The notes under the pieces are model-generated. The model saw nothing but the letters and a program-made list of their open reading frames with translations. It was not told the origin of the DNA and did no database searches. DNA of 54,563 nt from Arthrobacter sp. MYb23 (GTDB taxonomy: Bacteria; Actinomycetota; Actinomycetes; Actinomycetales; Micrococcaceae), in the NCBI RefSeq assembly GCF_002979775.1, contig NZ_PCPR01000030.1, positions 1 through 54,563 on the forward strand. Direction: 5' to 3'. A program made the translations under genes and the position numbers. Each line of letters starts with the position of its first letter. Position 1 is the stretch's first letter. This document shows, in pieces, positions 32,787 to 39,928 of this stretch.

Positions 32787-34094
32787 CTACTCCTTGACGG
32801 AGAGACCGTTCTGCTTGAGTCCGGTCACCGTGGCGCTCTGGGCCGTGTCGACGGCGTCGAGGACCTTGCCGCCACTGGTCAGCTTGCCGTAGGCGTCCTT
32901 GAGGGCGGTGTTGGTGATGTCCCAGTTGGGGCCCCACTGCCAGCCCGGCGTGATGGAGGCGTAGGCCTTGTCGAAGACGGCGTAGATGTCGTTGCCGAAG
33001 TAGCTGGAATCGAACGCCTGCTGCGCCACCGGCGTCAGGCCCGGGTAGGCGAGGAAGGCAGAACCGGTGTTGCCGCGGGCCTTGACGGCATCCTGGCTGG
33101 TGGCGAGGAACTCGATGAACTTCGCGGCGGCTGCCGGGTTCTTGCTGCTCTTGGTGATGTTGAAGCTGGAGCCGCCATAGAACGCGTCAGCGGGTGAGCC
33201 CCAGTTGGGAGCCTCGGCAGCAATCCACTGGCCCTTCTGGCCGCTGGCTTCGGTACGCTTCTGGATTCCGGTTGCGCTCCAGTTGGCGCCCAGGACACCT
33301 ACGACGGCGCCGCTGGCCAGGTCCGCGGACCATTCGTCGCTGAAGGACTGCTGGACCTTGACGATCTTCTGGTCGATCAGCTTCTGCCAGTAGTTTGCCA
33401 CCTTCTGTGTGGCTTCGTCGTTGATGCCCACCTTCCAGCTGTCGCCTTCGGTTCCGAACCACTTGGCGCCGGCCTGCCAGGAGAGGGCTGCGGTCAGCGC
33501 GGCTTCGTTCGGGTTGAAGCTGGCGAGGTGTGCTTCCGGCGCTACGGCCTTCAGTTTCTTTCCGGCCTCTTCGAAGTCCTGCCAGGTCTTGGGGACTCCC
33601 ACACCGGCCTTGTCCAGCATGTCCTTGCGGTACCACATGATCATCGGCGCAGCATCGTAGGGGAGTGCGTAGGTTGCATCGCCGAACTGGACCAAAGCTT
33701 TGGTCTCGTCAGTGAGCTTGTCTACGGTTTCGGCCTTGTTGATGAATCCGTCCAAAGGCTGGAGTTGGCCATTGCTGACGAACTGGGGCAGCTGCGGGTA
33801 TTCGATCGTGGCAACATCCGGGCCGTTGCCTGCCGTAATGGCGGTGGAGAGCTTGGCATAGCCGCCTGCGCCGCCGTTGGGGATGGTTTCGAAGGTGACC
33901 TTGATCTTGCTCTGGCTGGCGTTGAACGCTTCGGCCACCTTGTCCATCCCTGCCATGGATGACCAGAAGGTGATGGTGCCGGAGGGGTCTTCGGTGGGGG
34001 TTGGTGCGGCGGCCTGGGTGCTGCCACAGCCGGTGATGAGGGCAGTAGTGGCCATGAGGCTGACTGCTCCAAGCAGAAGCTGGCGACGCTTCAT
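32787..34094 (-). CDS. Extracellular sugar-binding lipoprotein of an ABC transporter
   Basis: A 435-residue family 1 solute-binding protein. The lipoprotein signal MKRRQLLLGAVSLMATTALITGC places the lipidated cysteine at C23. The mature part begins SGTITFWSSMAGMDKVAEAFN, typical of sugar-binding proteins, and contains ITAGNGPDVATIEYPQLPQF and ALPYDAAPMIMWYRKDMLDKAG. AAGGAG precedes the ATG. It is the first gene of the operon; the sugar is not evident. GTGAACA repeats upstream suggest control by the adjacent DeoR/LacI-type regulator. Confidence 0.93.
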   Translation of the reverse strand: MKRRQLLLGAVSLMATTALITGCGSTQAAAPTPTEDPSGTITFWSSMAGMDKVAEAFNASQSKIKVTFETIPNGGAGGYAKLSTAITAGNGPDVATIEYPQLPQFVSNGQLQPLDGFINKAETVDKLTDETKALVQFGDATYALPYDAAPMIMWYRKDMLDKAGVGVPKTWQDFEEAGKKLKAVAPEAHLASFNPNEAALTAALSWQAGAKWFGTEGDSWKVGINDEATQKVANYWQKLIDQKIVKVQQSFSDEWSADLASGAVVGVLGANWSATGIQKRTEASGQKGQWIAAEAPNWGSPADAFYGGSSFNITKSSKNPAAAAKFIEFLATSQDAVKARGNTGSAFLAYPGLTPVAQQAFDSSYFGNDIYAVFDKAYASITPGWQWGPNWDITNTALKDAYGKLTSGGKVLDAVDTAQSATVTGLKQNGLSVKE

Positions 34095-34155
34095 TCTGTT
34101 CTCCTTTGAAGTTCACGATGCGAGTCGTGGTGGACTAGGCACCATGAAATCCACA

Positions 34156-34193
34156 AAAGTGAACATCATCAACAAAGTGAACAGAAGTAAACA
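34156..34193. promoter_or_regulatory. Three direct GTGAACA-like repeats upstream of the sugar ABC operon
   Basis: AAAGTGAACA occurs at 34156-34165 and 34174-34183, with GAAGTAAACA at 34184-34193. The spacing is 18 and then 10 bp. Direct half-site arrays are typical of DeoR-type operators, and the regulator gene ends just upstream. Confidence 0.55.
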
Positions 34194-34202
34194 GATTCTG
34201 GG

Positions 34203-35303
34203 CTACACCTGCGTCGATTCCCTGACCACCAAGGCGGGAGACAGGTTGACCCGCTGGAGCGCCGAGGTACTCCCGCGCCTTCCTCCGATCCGGTTCAGGC
34301 ACATCACCAAAGCCTGGTGTCCGACGTCGTATTTCGGCGGTGCCACAGCGGTGAGCGGAACGGCCCCCAGCGCGGCAATCTCGTCGTCGTACGAGACAAT
34401 CGCAAAGTCCTCCGGTACCCGCAGCCGCCGCTCCTGGCAGGCGCTCACGAACTGAAGCGCGTCCTCATCCGTGTGGACAACCGCGGCTGTCACCTGCGAT
34501 TCGGCGCACCAGTCCAGGATCGCGTCCACCAGCAAGCGGTGGGCCTGCGGATCGTTCTGCGCGCGGGACATGGCGCGGACCATTGACTCGTCGCGGGAAT
34601 GCCCGGCCCGCTGCATGGCCAGGTGGAAGCCATCGATCAGTTGCGGGGCGGTGGGGCTGTTCTCCCGGAGGCAGATGGCGATCTTCCGATGCCCGAGTCC
34701 CAGCAGGTGGTTCACAGCGATCTCCGAGCCGCGCACATGGTCGCTGCGCACGGATTCGAGCCGGCCGCGGTCTTGCGCGTCGTCGATGGACCGTTCCACC
34801 ACCACTACCGGCACGTCGGCTTCGGCGAGCAGGTCTAATGTCTCCGTGCCGGCCAATGATTGCTCGCTGGGCGTGATGAGGATTCCGTCCACGCCGTGTT
34901 CGTACAGCCGCCGCAATTGCCGCCGCTCTTCAGCCCCCGAGTAGTTGGAAACGCCCAGGACCAACCGCACGCCTGCCTCGTGCGCGGCGGCCTCCGCCCC
35001 GCGGATCACGCCCGGGAAGTAGTACGACGCCGACGGCACGATCATCCCGATCGTCGCCAACGGCCGCCTCCCGCCTGGACGCCAGGACGTGGACTGTTGG
35101 GCGGCGGGACCTGCAGGTTTGCCCCCTGAGGTTATGGCGCCGCCGTGCACGCGCTCCAGCAAGCCCTGCTCGGCTAGCACGGCAAGATCACGCCGGATGG
35201 TCATACCCGATGTCCCCAGCTTGGCCGCGAACTCTCCGGCATTGAGGGAGCCATGCAAAGCCAGCTCCCTCAGGATGAGCTGTTGTCGATCCTCGGACAG
35301 CAT
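34203..35303 (-). CDS. Hybrid regulator: DeoR-type HTH with LacI-type sugar-binding domain
   Basis: Residues 1-57 form a DeoR helix-turn-helix (RQQLILRELALHGSLNAGEFAAKLGTSGMTIRRDLAVL, in two parts). A Gly/Pro/Ser linker follows, then a periplasmic-binding-protein-like domain (about 80-355) of the LacI/GalR type (ATIGMIVPSASYYFPGVIRGAE; VDGILITPSEQ; AVNHLLGLGHRKIAICL; PEDFAIVSYDDE). The DeoR effector domain (a sugar-phosphate isomerase fold) is absent, so it should sense a free sugar, not a phosphorylated one. GGAG lies before the ATG. It is encoded just upstream of the ABC operon in the same direction and probably represses it. Confidence 0.9.
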   Translation of the reverse strand: MLSEDRQQLILRELALHGSLNAGEFAAKLGTSGMTIRRDLAVLAEQGLLERVHGGAITSGGKPAGPAAQQSTSWRPGGRRPLATIGMIVPSASYYFPGVIRGAEAAAHEAGVRLVLGVSNYSGAEERRQLRRLYEHGVDGILITPSEQSLAGTETLDLLAEADVPVVVVERSIDDAQDRGRLESVRSDHVRGSEIAVNHLLGLGHRKIAICLRENSPTAPQLIDGFHLAMQRAGHSRDESMVRAMSRAQNDPQAHRLLVDAILDWCAESQVTAAVVHTDEDALQFVSACQERRLRVPEDFAIVSYDDEIAALGAVPLTAVAPPKYDVGHQALVMCLNRIGGRRGSTSALQRVNLSPALVVRESTQV

Positions 35304-35315
35304 GCAGGTCTCCGC

Positions 35316-35354
35316 CTATCAAGTTCACTTATGTTCAGTTTGTTCATTATGAAC
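35316..35354. promoter_or_regulatory. Putative operator upstream of the DeoR/LacI hybrid regulator gene
   Basis: The region has a perfect GTTCAT-T-ATGAAC palindrome (35342-35354), plus TGTTCA and GTTCACTT half-sites. These are the complement of the GTGAACA repeats in front of the ABC operon, suggesting autoregulation. Confidence 0.45.
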
Positions 35355-35387
35355 CAGAACAGAGTGCCTCCGCGGCTTCAAGACGTC

Positions 35388-35756
35388 TCAGGCCCCTACT
35401 TTTACCACCGAAACGTCGACGGCGGCCGGCCGGGGGAGCAGGTGCCGCCGCACGGCTTCGGCTACTTCGCGGGCCACAGCCGGGGCCGGACGGGATGTTC
35501 CCACGGCGATCCTTGTCTTCACGGCCAGCAATTCGTCGTCGTCCGTCAGGGTGATCAGGGCGGGAGCGTCTCCGGTGACCACGGACAACGCCGCGCCTGC
35601 AATGGACTGCCACAGCGGTTGGGCGGGGTACACGGCAATGACCCCGTCCACGGACTGAACTACGCCGAGCAGCTGTTCGGCCAAACCGCCCAACTCTGCC
35701 CAGGTGCCCGAAGCAGTTGCGGGGGCAATGTCCCCGACTTCCAAAGGCTCGGTCAT
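35388..35756 (-). CDS. Hypothetical protein at the end of the Asp23/sigma locus (122 aa)
   Basis: A 122-residue soluble protein, MTEPLEVGDIAPATASGTWAELGG…. The order of elements (GVIAVYPAQPLWQS, then ALITLTDDDELLAVKTRIAVG, then AREVAEAVRRHLL) is compatible with a divergent Asp23-like fold, since Asp23 proteins pair beta strands with an amphipathic helix before the last strand. Its ATG overlaps the stop of the anti-sigma/Asp23 fusion gene (ATGA), so it belongs to that operon. No family is firmly recognised. Confidence 0.7.
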   Translation of the reverse strand: MTEPLEVGDIAPATASGTWAELGGLAEQLLGVVQSVDGVIAVYPAQPLWQSIAGAALSVVTGDAPALITLTDDDELLAVKTRIAVGTSRPAPAVAREVAEAVRRHLLPRPAAVDVSVVKVGA

Positions 35757-36406
35757 GGCTGCTCCTTGGTCATGGGATCTGCAGGGGTAGTGGCATCTGC
35801 AGGGGTAGTGGGATCTGCAGGGCTTGCTGGCTTGGGCGGTTCCAGCACATCGGTGACAGTGATGTTGATGGCTTGAATGGTCAGTTCAGTATGGAGGGCC
35901 AGGGTCTCTGCGAGTTCCTGGCGAAGCGTGGCGGCACGTTCCTCCATGGGGTGTCCGTAAACGACCGCTATCTCCACGTCCACGGTGATCCCCGCTCCAG
36001 GTGTGGCGACGTCTCCGTGCAGGCGGCATTTGCCGGCGGCTGTTCCCGGAAGGGCGTCGGCTACGGAACGGATGAGTGCGGAGATGGATCCTTCCGTTTC
36101 CCACAGAGTGTCGTTGGGGTTCCCGGACTGCAAAGGAATGCTCCGTCCCGGACGCAGCTCCAGCCGCAGGTTGTCCAGGATGGACTGCATCCAGTCGTCC
36201 GTGCCGGAGCCGGCATCCGCCACGTCTGAGCTGAGCAGTTCGCGTCCCAGCTCGGAGAGGTGGCGCAGCGAGGCCAAACCGGCCTGGCATTCGGGGCATG
36301 TTTCCAGGTGGACCGGATCTGCGATCTGTCCGGTGTCCAAGTAGGCGCTCAGCTCCGCGAGGCTGTGGCCGCATTCGAGGGTGTCGCTGGTGGTGTTCAT
36401 CGCCAT
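35753..36406 (-). CDS. Zinc anti-sigma domain fused to an Asp23/Gls24-like domain
   Basis: A 217-residue protein. Residues 10-55 carry a ZAS-type zinc-binding motif, H33-x3-C37-x2-C40 (HLETCPEC), with C12/H14 upstream, as in anti-sigma factors of ECF sigma factors. Residues about 100-190 (ISALIRSVADALPG…ITVDVEIAVVYGHPMEERAATLRQ…AINITVTDV) look like an Asp23/Gls24 domain. The tail is a Pro-Ala-Asp-Thr repeat (PADPTTPADATTPADP) from an 18-bp DNA repeat. There is no membrane helix. It overlaps the sigma gene by 10 bp, so it is very likely that factor's anti-sigma partner. Confidence 0.8.
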   Translation of the reverse strand: MAMNTTSDTLECGHSLAELSAYLDTGQIADPVHLETCPECQAGLASLRHLSELGRELLSSDVADAGSGTDDWMQSILDNLRLELRPGRSIPLQSGNPNDTLWETEGSISALIRSVADALPGTAAGKCRLHGDVATPGAGITVDVEIAVVYGHPMEERAATLRQELAETLALHTELTIQAINITVTDVLEPPKPASPADPTTPADATTPADPMTKEQP

Positions 36407-36981
36407 TCCTCCATGGTGCGCGCAAGAGTGATCCGTGCCCGGGCCAGGCGGCCGCGGACACTGGCTGGGCTGATGTTCAGTGTCAGCGCAATTTCCTCGT
36501 AGCTTTGGTCATTGAACTCCTTGAGCACCCAACAACGCCGCTGCTCCTCTGGAAGCTTGGCGAGCGCCGCCTTCAGCGCCTCAATTCGGGAGCTGTTGAC
36601 GGCGTTGGTTTCCGGGTCTTTGTTCTTGGGCGGGGAAGTGGCATCCACTGTGTTTTCCACGTCGCCAAGGTCCGCGTGGTTGCGGCGTTTCCGGAGGTGG
36701 TCGATGCTGCGGCTGCCAACGATGCGAAGCAGCCAACCCTTCACCGCAGCCGGGTCCCGCAAGCTCTCCAGTTGTTTCCAGGCCTGGACGAGTGTTTCCT
36801 GGACGACGTCGTCGGCGTCGGCCAGTGAGCCGGTCAACCGACGGGCTGTGGCCCGCATCAGGGGGCCGTGGCGTCTGGCGAGGGCCTCGAAAGCGGCCGT
36901 GTCACCATCTGCGGCCCTGCCTGCCAGCAGAGCATCGGGAACCAGGTCCAGTTGGTGCTGCGCCGCGGGTGAACCAGTCAC
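36397..36981 (-). CDS. ECF-type RNA polymerase sigma factor
   Basis: A 194-residue sigma factor. Region 2 (FEALARRHGPLMRATARRLTG…DADDVVQETLVQAWKQL…GWLLRIVGSRSIDHLRKRRN) and region 4 (LPEEQRRCWVLKEFNDQSYEEIALTLNISPASVRGRLARAR) are complete, and no extra domain follows. The GTG start at 36981 has AGGAA 4-9 nt upstream; the frame continues open to 37278 across the CsbD gene, and that extension is rejected. It is directly followed by a zinc anti-sigma gene, implying a stress response in the envelope locus. Its promoter consensus cannot be read. Confidence 0.9.
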   Translation of the reverse strand: MTGSPAAQHQLDLVPDALLAGRAADGDTAAFEALARRHGPLMRATARRLTGSLADADDVVQETLVQAWKQLESLRDPAAVKGWLLRIVGSRSIDHLRKRRNHADLGDVENTVDATSPPKNKDPETNAVNSSRIEALKAALAKLPEEQRRCWVLKEFNDQSYEEIALTLNISPASVRGRLARARITLARTMEEWR

Positions 36982-37093
36982 GTTTCCTGCCTTCCCAGTG
37001 CACGGTGGACTTGAGTCTGAATCTTGAGTGGTGAATCGTGGCGGTACGTTCGGGACGGTTCCGGATGCCGGTGGAACCGTCCCCTGCCCGCGC

Positions 37094-37324
37094 TTACTTC
37101 TTGGTGAAACCTTCTTTGAGCTTCTGGGCGGCATCCTTGATGTTCTCGCTGATGTCCGCTGCAGCGTCCTTGACCTTTTCGCCGGCCTGCTGGATCTTGG
37201 CCTGTGCTTGGTCCTGCTGGCCTTCGCGCTCCAGCGATTGATCGCCGGCGAGCTTTCCTGCGCCTTCCTTGGCGGCACCGAGGTGCTCGGTGGCTGCGTT
37301 GTTGATCTTGTCGTTGATACCCAT
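37094..37324 (-). CDS. CsbD-like stress protein
   Basis: A 76-residue, helical, charged protein: MGINDKINNAATEHLGAAKEGAGKLAGDQSLEREGQQDQ followed by Ala/Lys heptad-like sequence. This is the CsbD family, general-stress proteins of unknown mechanism. ATG at 37324 follows AAGGGA by 5 nt; the longer frame to 37825 is the antisense shadow of the AmaP-like gene and is rejected. Gaps of about 95 bp upstream and 112 bp downstream suggest it may also have its own promoter. Confidence 0.9.
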   Translation of the reverse strand: MGINDKINNAATEHLGAAKEGAGKLAGDQSLEREGQQDQAQAKIQQAGEKVKDAAADISENIKDAAQKLKEGFTKK

Positions 37325-37419
37325 GGTGTTCCCTTTTCTTGTTGTGGACGGCCATTGAGAGCCGCGCCGGTTTTTATTTGGTAGAAAGCTGTTTCGCTGC
37401 GGTGACTGATGAAAGACGG

Positions 37420-38025
37420 TCACCGCGCGCGACGGGAACCGGACACCCGGGTCCGGGCGCCGCTGGTGATTCGGACCAGGACCGGTAGTGGATGGCCCAG
37501 CCAGACGTCGATTCCTTGGATGAGTTCTTCGGCGGTATCGGCAAGCTCCCTGGGGGAGGTTCCCTTGCGCGCTTGCATGCGGAGCCGCAGCGCCGTCCCG
37601 CTCCGTGATTCCCAGGCGGAGACTGAGGCAGCCAGGACGTTCTTGTTGCCGTTCAGGGCCTGGTGGACTGCTGCGGAGATGAGTCCAACGTCCACCACGG
37701 TTCGGCCGTTGATCCCGTCGGCTTGCTCTGCCAGGCGGGGTGTCCGGCCGCCGCCCTGGGATGCCAGCCAAGCGGCGCTGAGTATGGCGCCGAGCAGCAG
37801 CACCGCAACGCCGGCCACCAGCCACCAGCTTCGTGCCGGTTCAGGCAAAAGGGCGGTGCTGGACAGGGTGCGGGCTTGATCCGTCACGGTAGAGCCAATG
37901 GCCCGCCACGTATCCGCTGCTCCCGGCAGGGTTCCGGCCGCGATGAGTGCGGCTCCGGTGCCCAGAAGTGCCAGCCCCACCAGGGTGAGCAGGATGCGGT
38001 TTAATGCGCGGTTGGTCCTTCTCAT
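37420..38025 (-). CDS. AmaP-like membrane anchor of the Asp23 system
   Basis: A 201-residue protein with two TM helices (residues ~9-31, ILLTLVGLALLGTGAALIAAG; ~68-88, WWLVAGVAVLLLGAILSAAW) and a cytoplasmic domain with Asp23-like strands and helix (TALRLRMQARKGTSPRELADTAEELIQGIDV). In Staphylococcus aureus AmaP anchors Asp23 to the membrane, and this protein fits that role. Its ATG overlaps the preceding gene's stop (ATGA). Confidence 0.75.
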   Translation of the reverse strand: MRRTNRALNRILLTLVGLALLGTGAALIAAGTLPGAADTWRAIGSTVTDQARTLSSTALLPEPARSWWLVAGVAVLLLGAILSAAWLASQGGGRTPRLAEQADGINGRTVVDVGLISAAVHQALNGNKNVLAASVSAWESRSGTALRLRMQARKGTSPRELADTAEELIQGIDVWLGHPLPVLVRITSGARTRVSGSRRAR

Positions 38026-38603
38026 TGCCCCACTGCTCCTTCGTTCAATACCCGTACGTTGCGCTTGACCGGCCGATCCAGTGCATAGGTGGCCAGTTCG
38101 CCGTCGAGCGCTGTTTTGATGGACTCAAGGTTCAGGGGAACGCCCGACGTCGGACGCACCTGGACGCGTACGGACCGTCCACCGACGGTGGTGGTCACCT
38201 GCCCTGGCGCCAGGCCCGCGGCAAGCCGGGCTTTGCTGGACACGGCTGCGGCGATGACGTCGTCATCGACAACCGTTGCCGTGCGGTCGCTCGCCAGAGC
38301 GCGCCTGGGCCGGCGTCCCTTGCCAACCGCTATGCCGATGATCAGCAGCCCCAGAATTCCCAGGCCAACGCCAGCTGCGGTCATGCCCGCCGGGATGGTG
38401 TTGGCGGGAAGGTCAAGCAGCCACTGCCGCAGCTGGGCCGGGCTGGCAAGCAACGGCTGGTCCTTGAGAAGCCACAGCACGGATTCCAGCGCCAGCCAGA
38501 GGAACGTGACCAGAAGGATGGAGGCCACCACCACGGACGGGACGGACCTTGAAGAATGTGTGTCCCTGCGGATCATGCGCCGGATGACTCGGTCCTGCTT
38601 CAC
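38022..38603 (-). CDS. DUF6286-like membrane protein
   Basis: A 193-residue protein with a basic N-terminus, two TM helices (VPSVVVASILLVTFLWLALE and GMTAAGVGLGILGLLIIGIAVG) and a C-terminal domain (DRTATVVDDDVIAAAVSSKARLAAGLAPGQVTTTVGGRSVRV). The family (DUF6286) accompanies Asp23 genes in actinobacteria. It overlaps both neighbours by 4 bp. Confidence 0.8.
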   Translation of the reverse strand: MKQDRVIRRMIRRDTHSSRSVPSVVVASILLVTFLWLALESVLWLLKDQPLLASPAQLRQWLLDLPANTIPAGMTAAGVGLGILGLLIIGIAVGKGRRPRRALASDRTATVVDDDVIAAAVSSKARLAAGLAPGQVTTTVGGRSVRVQVRPTSGVPLNLESIKTALDGELATYALDRPVKRNVRVLNEGAVGQ

Positions 38604-39046
38604 TGCACCCTCCTTTCCGTGGAATGACTTTCCCTCAACTGTGCCTGCTTGGATCCAGTGAGCCGGATGTCTACGCGGCCAAGTTCCATGCCGGTGAGTT
38701 CCAGGCTGCGGGCCACCAGCTCTGTCCGCGCGGCCTGGGCCTTCTCGAAGACGGTGCCATGCGTTGCTGTGCCGTCCAGGGCTGTGCCCGCCTCCGGCCG
38801 GGGCCCCAACAGGGGCGGGAGCGCCAGCTGGACGGAAACCTTGACGCCGAGCCTGCCGGAGTCGTCGTCCAGTTCAGCCGTAACGTTGCTCCCGCCTACC
38901 TGGAAAGCGCGGGCCGTAATGGTTTCCACCGTCCTGCGGAGCGCGGTCCGGGCAATCCTGGTGTGCCCGGTTCTGTGCCCGGCTGTGTTTCCGGCCCTGT
39001 TTCCGGCTTTGTTTTCCGGTGCCGGGCCACCGGCTTCGCTGATCAT
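38600..39046 (-). CDS. Asp23/Gls24-like protein
   Basis: A 148-residue soluble protein. After an N-terminal low-complexity Gly/Asn/Ala segment, TALRRTVETITARAFQVGGSNVTAELDDDSGRLGVKVSVQL resembles the first half of an Asp23 domain, and the C-terminal ARSLELTGMELGRVDIRLTG resembles its last helix and strand. ATGA overlaps on both sides place it firmly in the operon. Confidence 0.75.
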   Translation of the reverse strand: MISEAGGPAPENKAGNRAGNTAGHRTGHTRIARTALRRTVETITARAFQVGGSNVTAELDDDSGRLGVKVSVQLALPPLLGPRPEAGTALDGTATHGTVFEKAQAARTELVARSLELTGMELGRVDIRLTGSKQAQLRESHSTERRVQ

Positions 39047-39234
39047 GACGAGGAGCGCTTGCCCCGCAGGGCATCCAGCACCCCGCCCAGGTCAAGCTTT
39101 CCCTCGGCAGAGCGGCCCAGCACGGCTCCGATTCCTACGAACAATGCTGTCAGCAGCAGCCCCCAGAATCCGAAGGCCAGGCCGGCCAGTGCCAGGACCG
39201 CTCCTACGGCCATGCCGGTAACTGTGGGGCTCAT
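39043..39234 (-). CDS. DUF2273-like small membrane protein
   Basis: A 63-residue protein of two adjacent hydrophobic helices (VTGMAVGAVLALAGLAFGFWGLLLTALFVGIGAVLG) and a basic tail. DUF2273-like proteins sit next to asp23 in Gram-positive envelope-stress operons. ATGA overlaps join it to genes on both sides. Confidence 0.85.
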   Translation of the reverse strand: MSPTVTGMAVGAVLALAGLAFGFWGLLLTALFVGIGAVLGRSAEGKLDLGGVLDALRGKRSSS

Positions 39235-39737
39235 GCGACCCTCGGCTCACGCGTGGCGTCATCGGCCTCGGAGTCCTCGGACGGCACGTGGATGTCCGTG
39301 ATGGTGATGTTCACTTCGGTGACTTCCATGCCCACCAAGTCTTCGATTGCCGTGTAAACGGCGTCGCGGGCATTGTCTGCCACTTCCTGGAGCGGGTGCG
39401 GGTATTCAACAACCAGGGTGACGTCCACGGCCACCTGGGTCTGGCCAACTTCAACGCTGACGCCCTGCGTGAGGTCCTTCTGGCCAACCTTTTCACGCAG
39501 GTTTCCGATGGCACGGGCCGCGCCGCCGCCCAAGGCGTGGACACCGGGGATTTCCTGGATGGCGATGCCAGCGATCTTGGCTACGACGCCGTCAGCCACA
39601 GTGGTTGCGCCGCGACCGTCCTTGCCCTTGTCCTGGACCGTCACGTCGTGTGCCGTCTTGTCCAGTGCCGATGCGGAGGTGGCTGCCTGGGTGTTCTTTG
39701 CGGGGACGTCTGCGGGGGTGTGGGTCTGGATCGTCAT
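39231..39737 (-). CDS. Asp23/Gls24-family envelope stress protein (first gene of operon)
   Basis: A 168-residue soluble protein whose domain (about residues 43-155) is the canonical Asp23 fold: TTVADGVVAKIAGIAIQEIPGVHALGGG, VEVGQTQVAVDVTLVVEYPH and TAIEDLVGMEVTEVNITITDI. It is expected to be membrane-associated via the anchor protein and to form filaments under alkaline or envelope stress. ATG at 39737 has AGGAG 8 nt upstream; an earlier in-frame codon at 39746 lacks proper spacing. It leads a run of five genes with 4-bp overlaps. Confidence 0.9.
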   Translation of the reverse strand: MTIQTHTPADVPAKNTQAATSASALDKTAHDVTVQDKGKDGRGATTVADGVVAKIAGIAIQEIPGVHALGGGAARAIGNLREKVGQKDLTQGVSVEVGQTQVAVDVTLVVEYPHPLQEVADNARDAVYTAIEDLVGMEVTEVNITITDIHVPSEDSEADDATREPRVA

Positions 39738-39827
39738 GGCAATCACTCCTGTCCGTTGTGTGCGGCGTTCTTTTGCGCCGTCATGAATAGGACGTGGCCC
39801 GGCAACGAATCCTCACGGTGAAAATTA

Positions 39828-39843
39828 TGTGAGCTGCATCACG
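39828..39843. promoter_or_regulatory. CRP-like palindrome upstream of the Asp23 operon and DUF2264 gene
   Basis: TGTGAGCTGCATCACG matches the CRP consensus TGTGA-N6-TCACA in 9 of 10 conserved positions. It lies 91 bp upstream of the asp23 start and 86 bp upstream of the DUF2264 start, so it could serve either divergent gene. Binding is inferred. Confidence 0.45.
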
Positions 39844-39928
39844 TCCGTTCAGTATTGTTCAACTCACCCCGCACGAACCCTGGGCGCTCTACTGTAATGA
39901 GGCTGGAACTACGCCCCGCAGGAGACTC

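Noticed and set aside
36982..37278. N-terminal extension of the sigma factor frame
   Set aside because: Basic, Ser/Pro/Arg-rich sequence overlapping the CsbD gene; sigma homology and a ribosome site support the GTG at 36981.
37325..37825. N-terminal extension of the CsbD frame to 37825
   Set aside because: It overlaps the AmaP-like gene in another frame and has Arg/Gly-rich shadow composition; CsbD homology begins at 37324.
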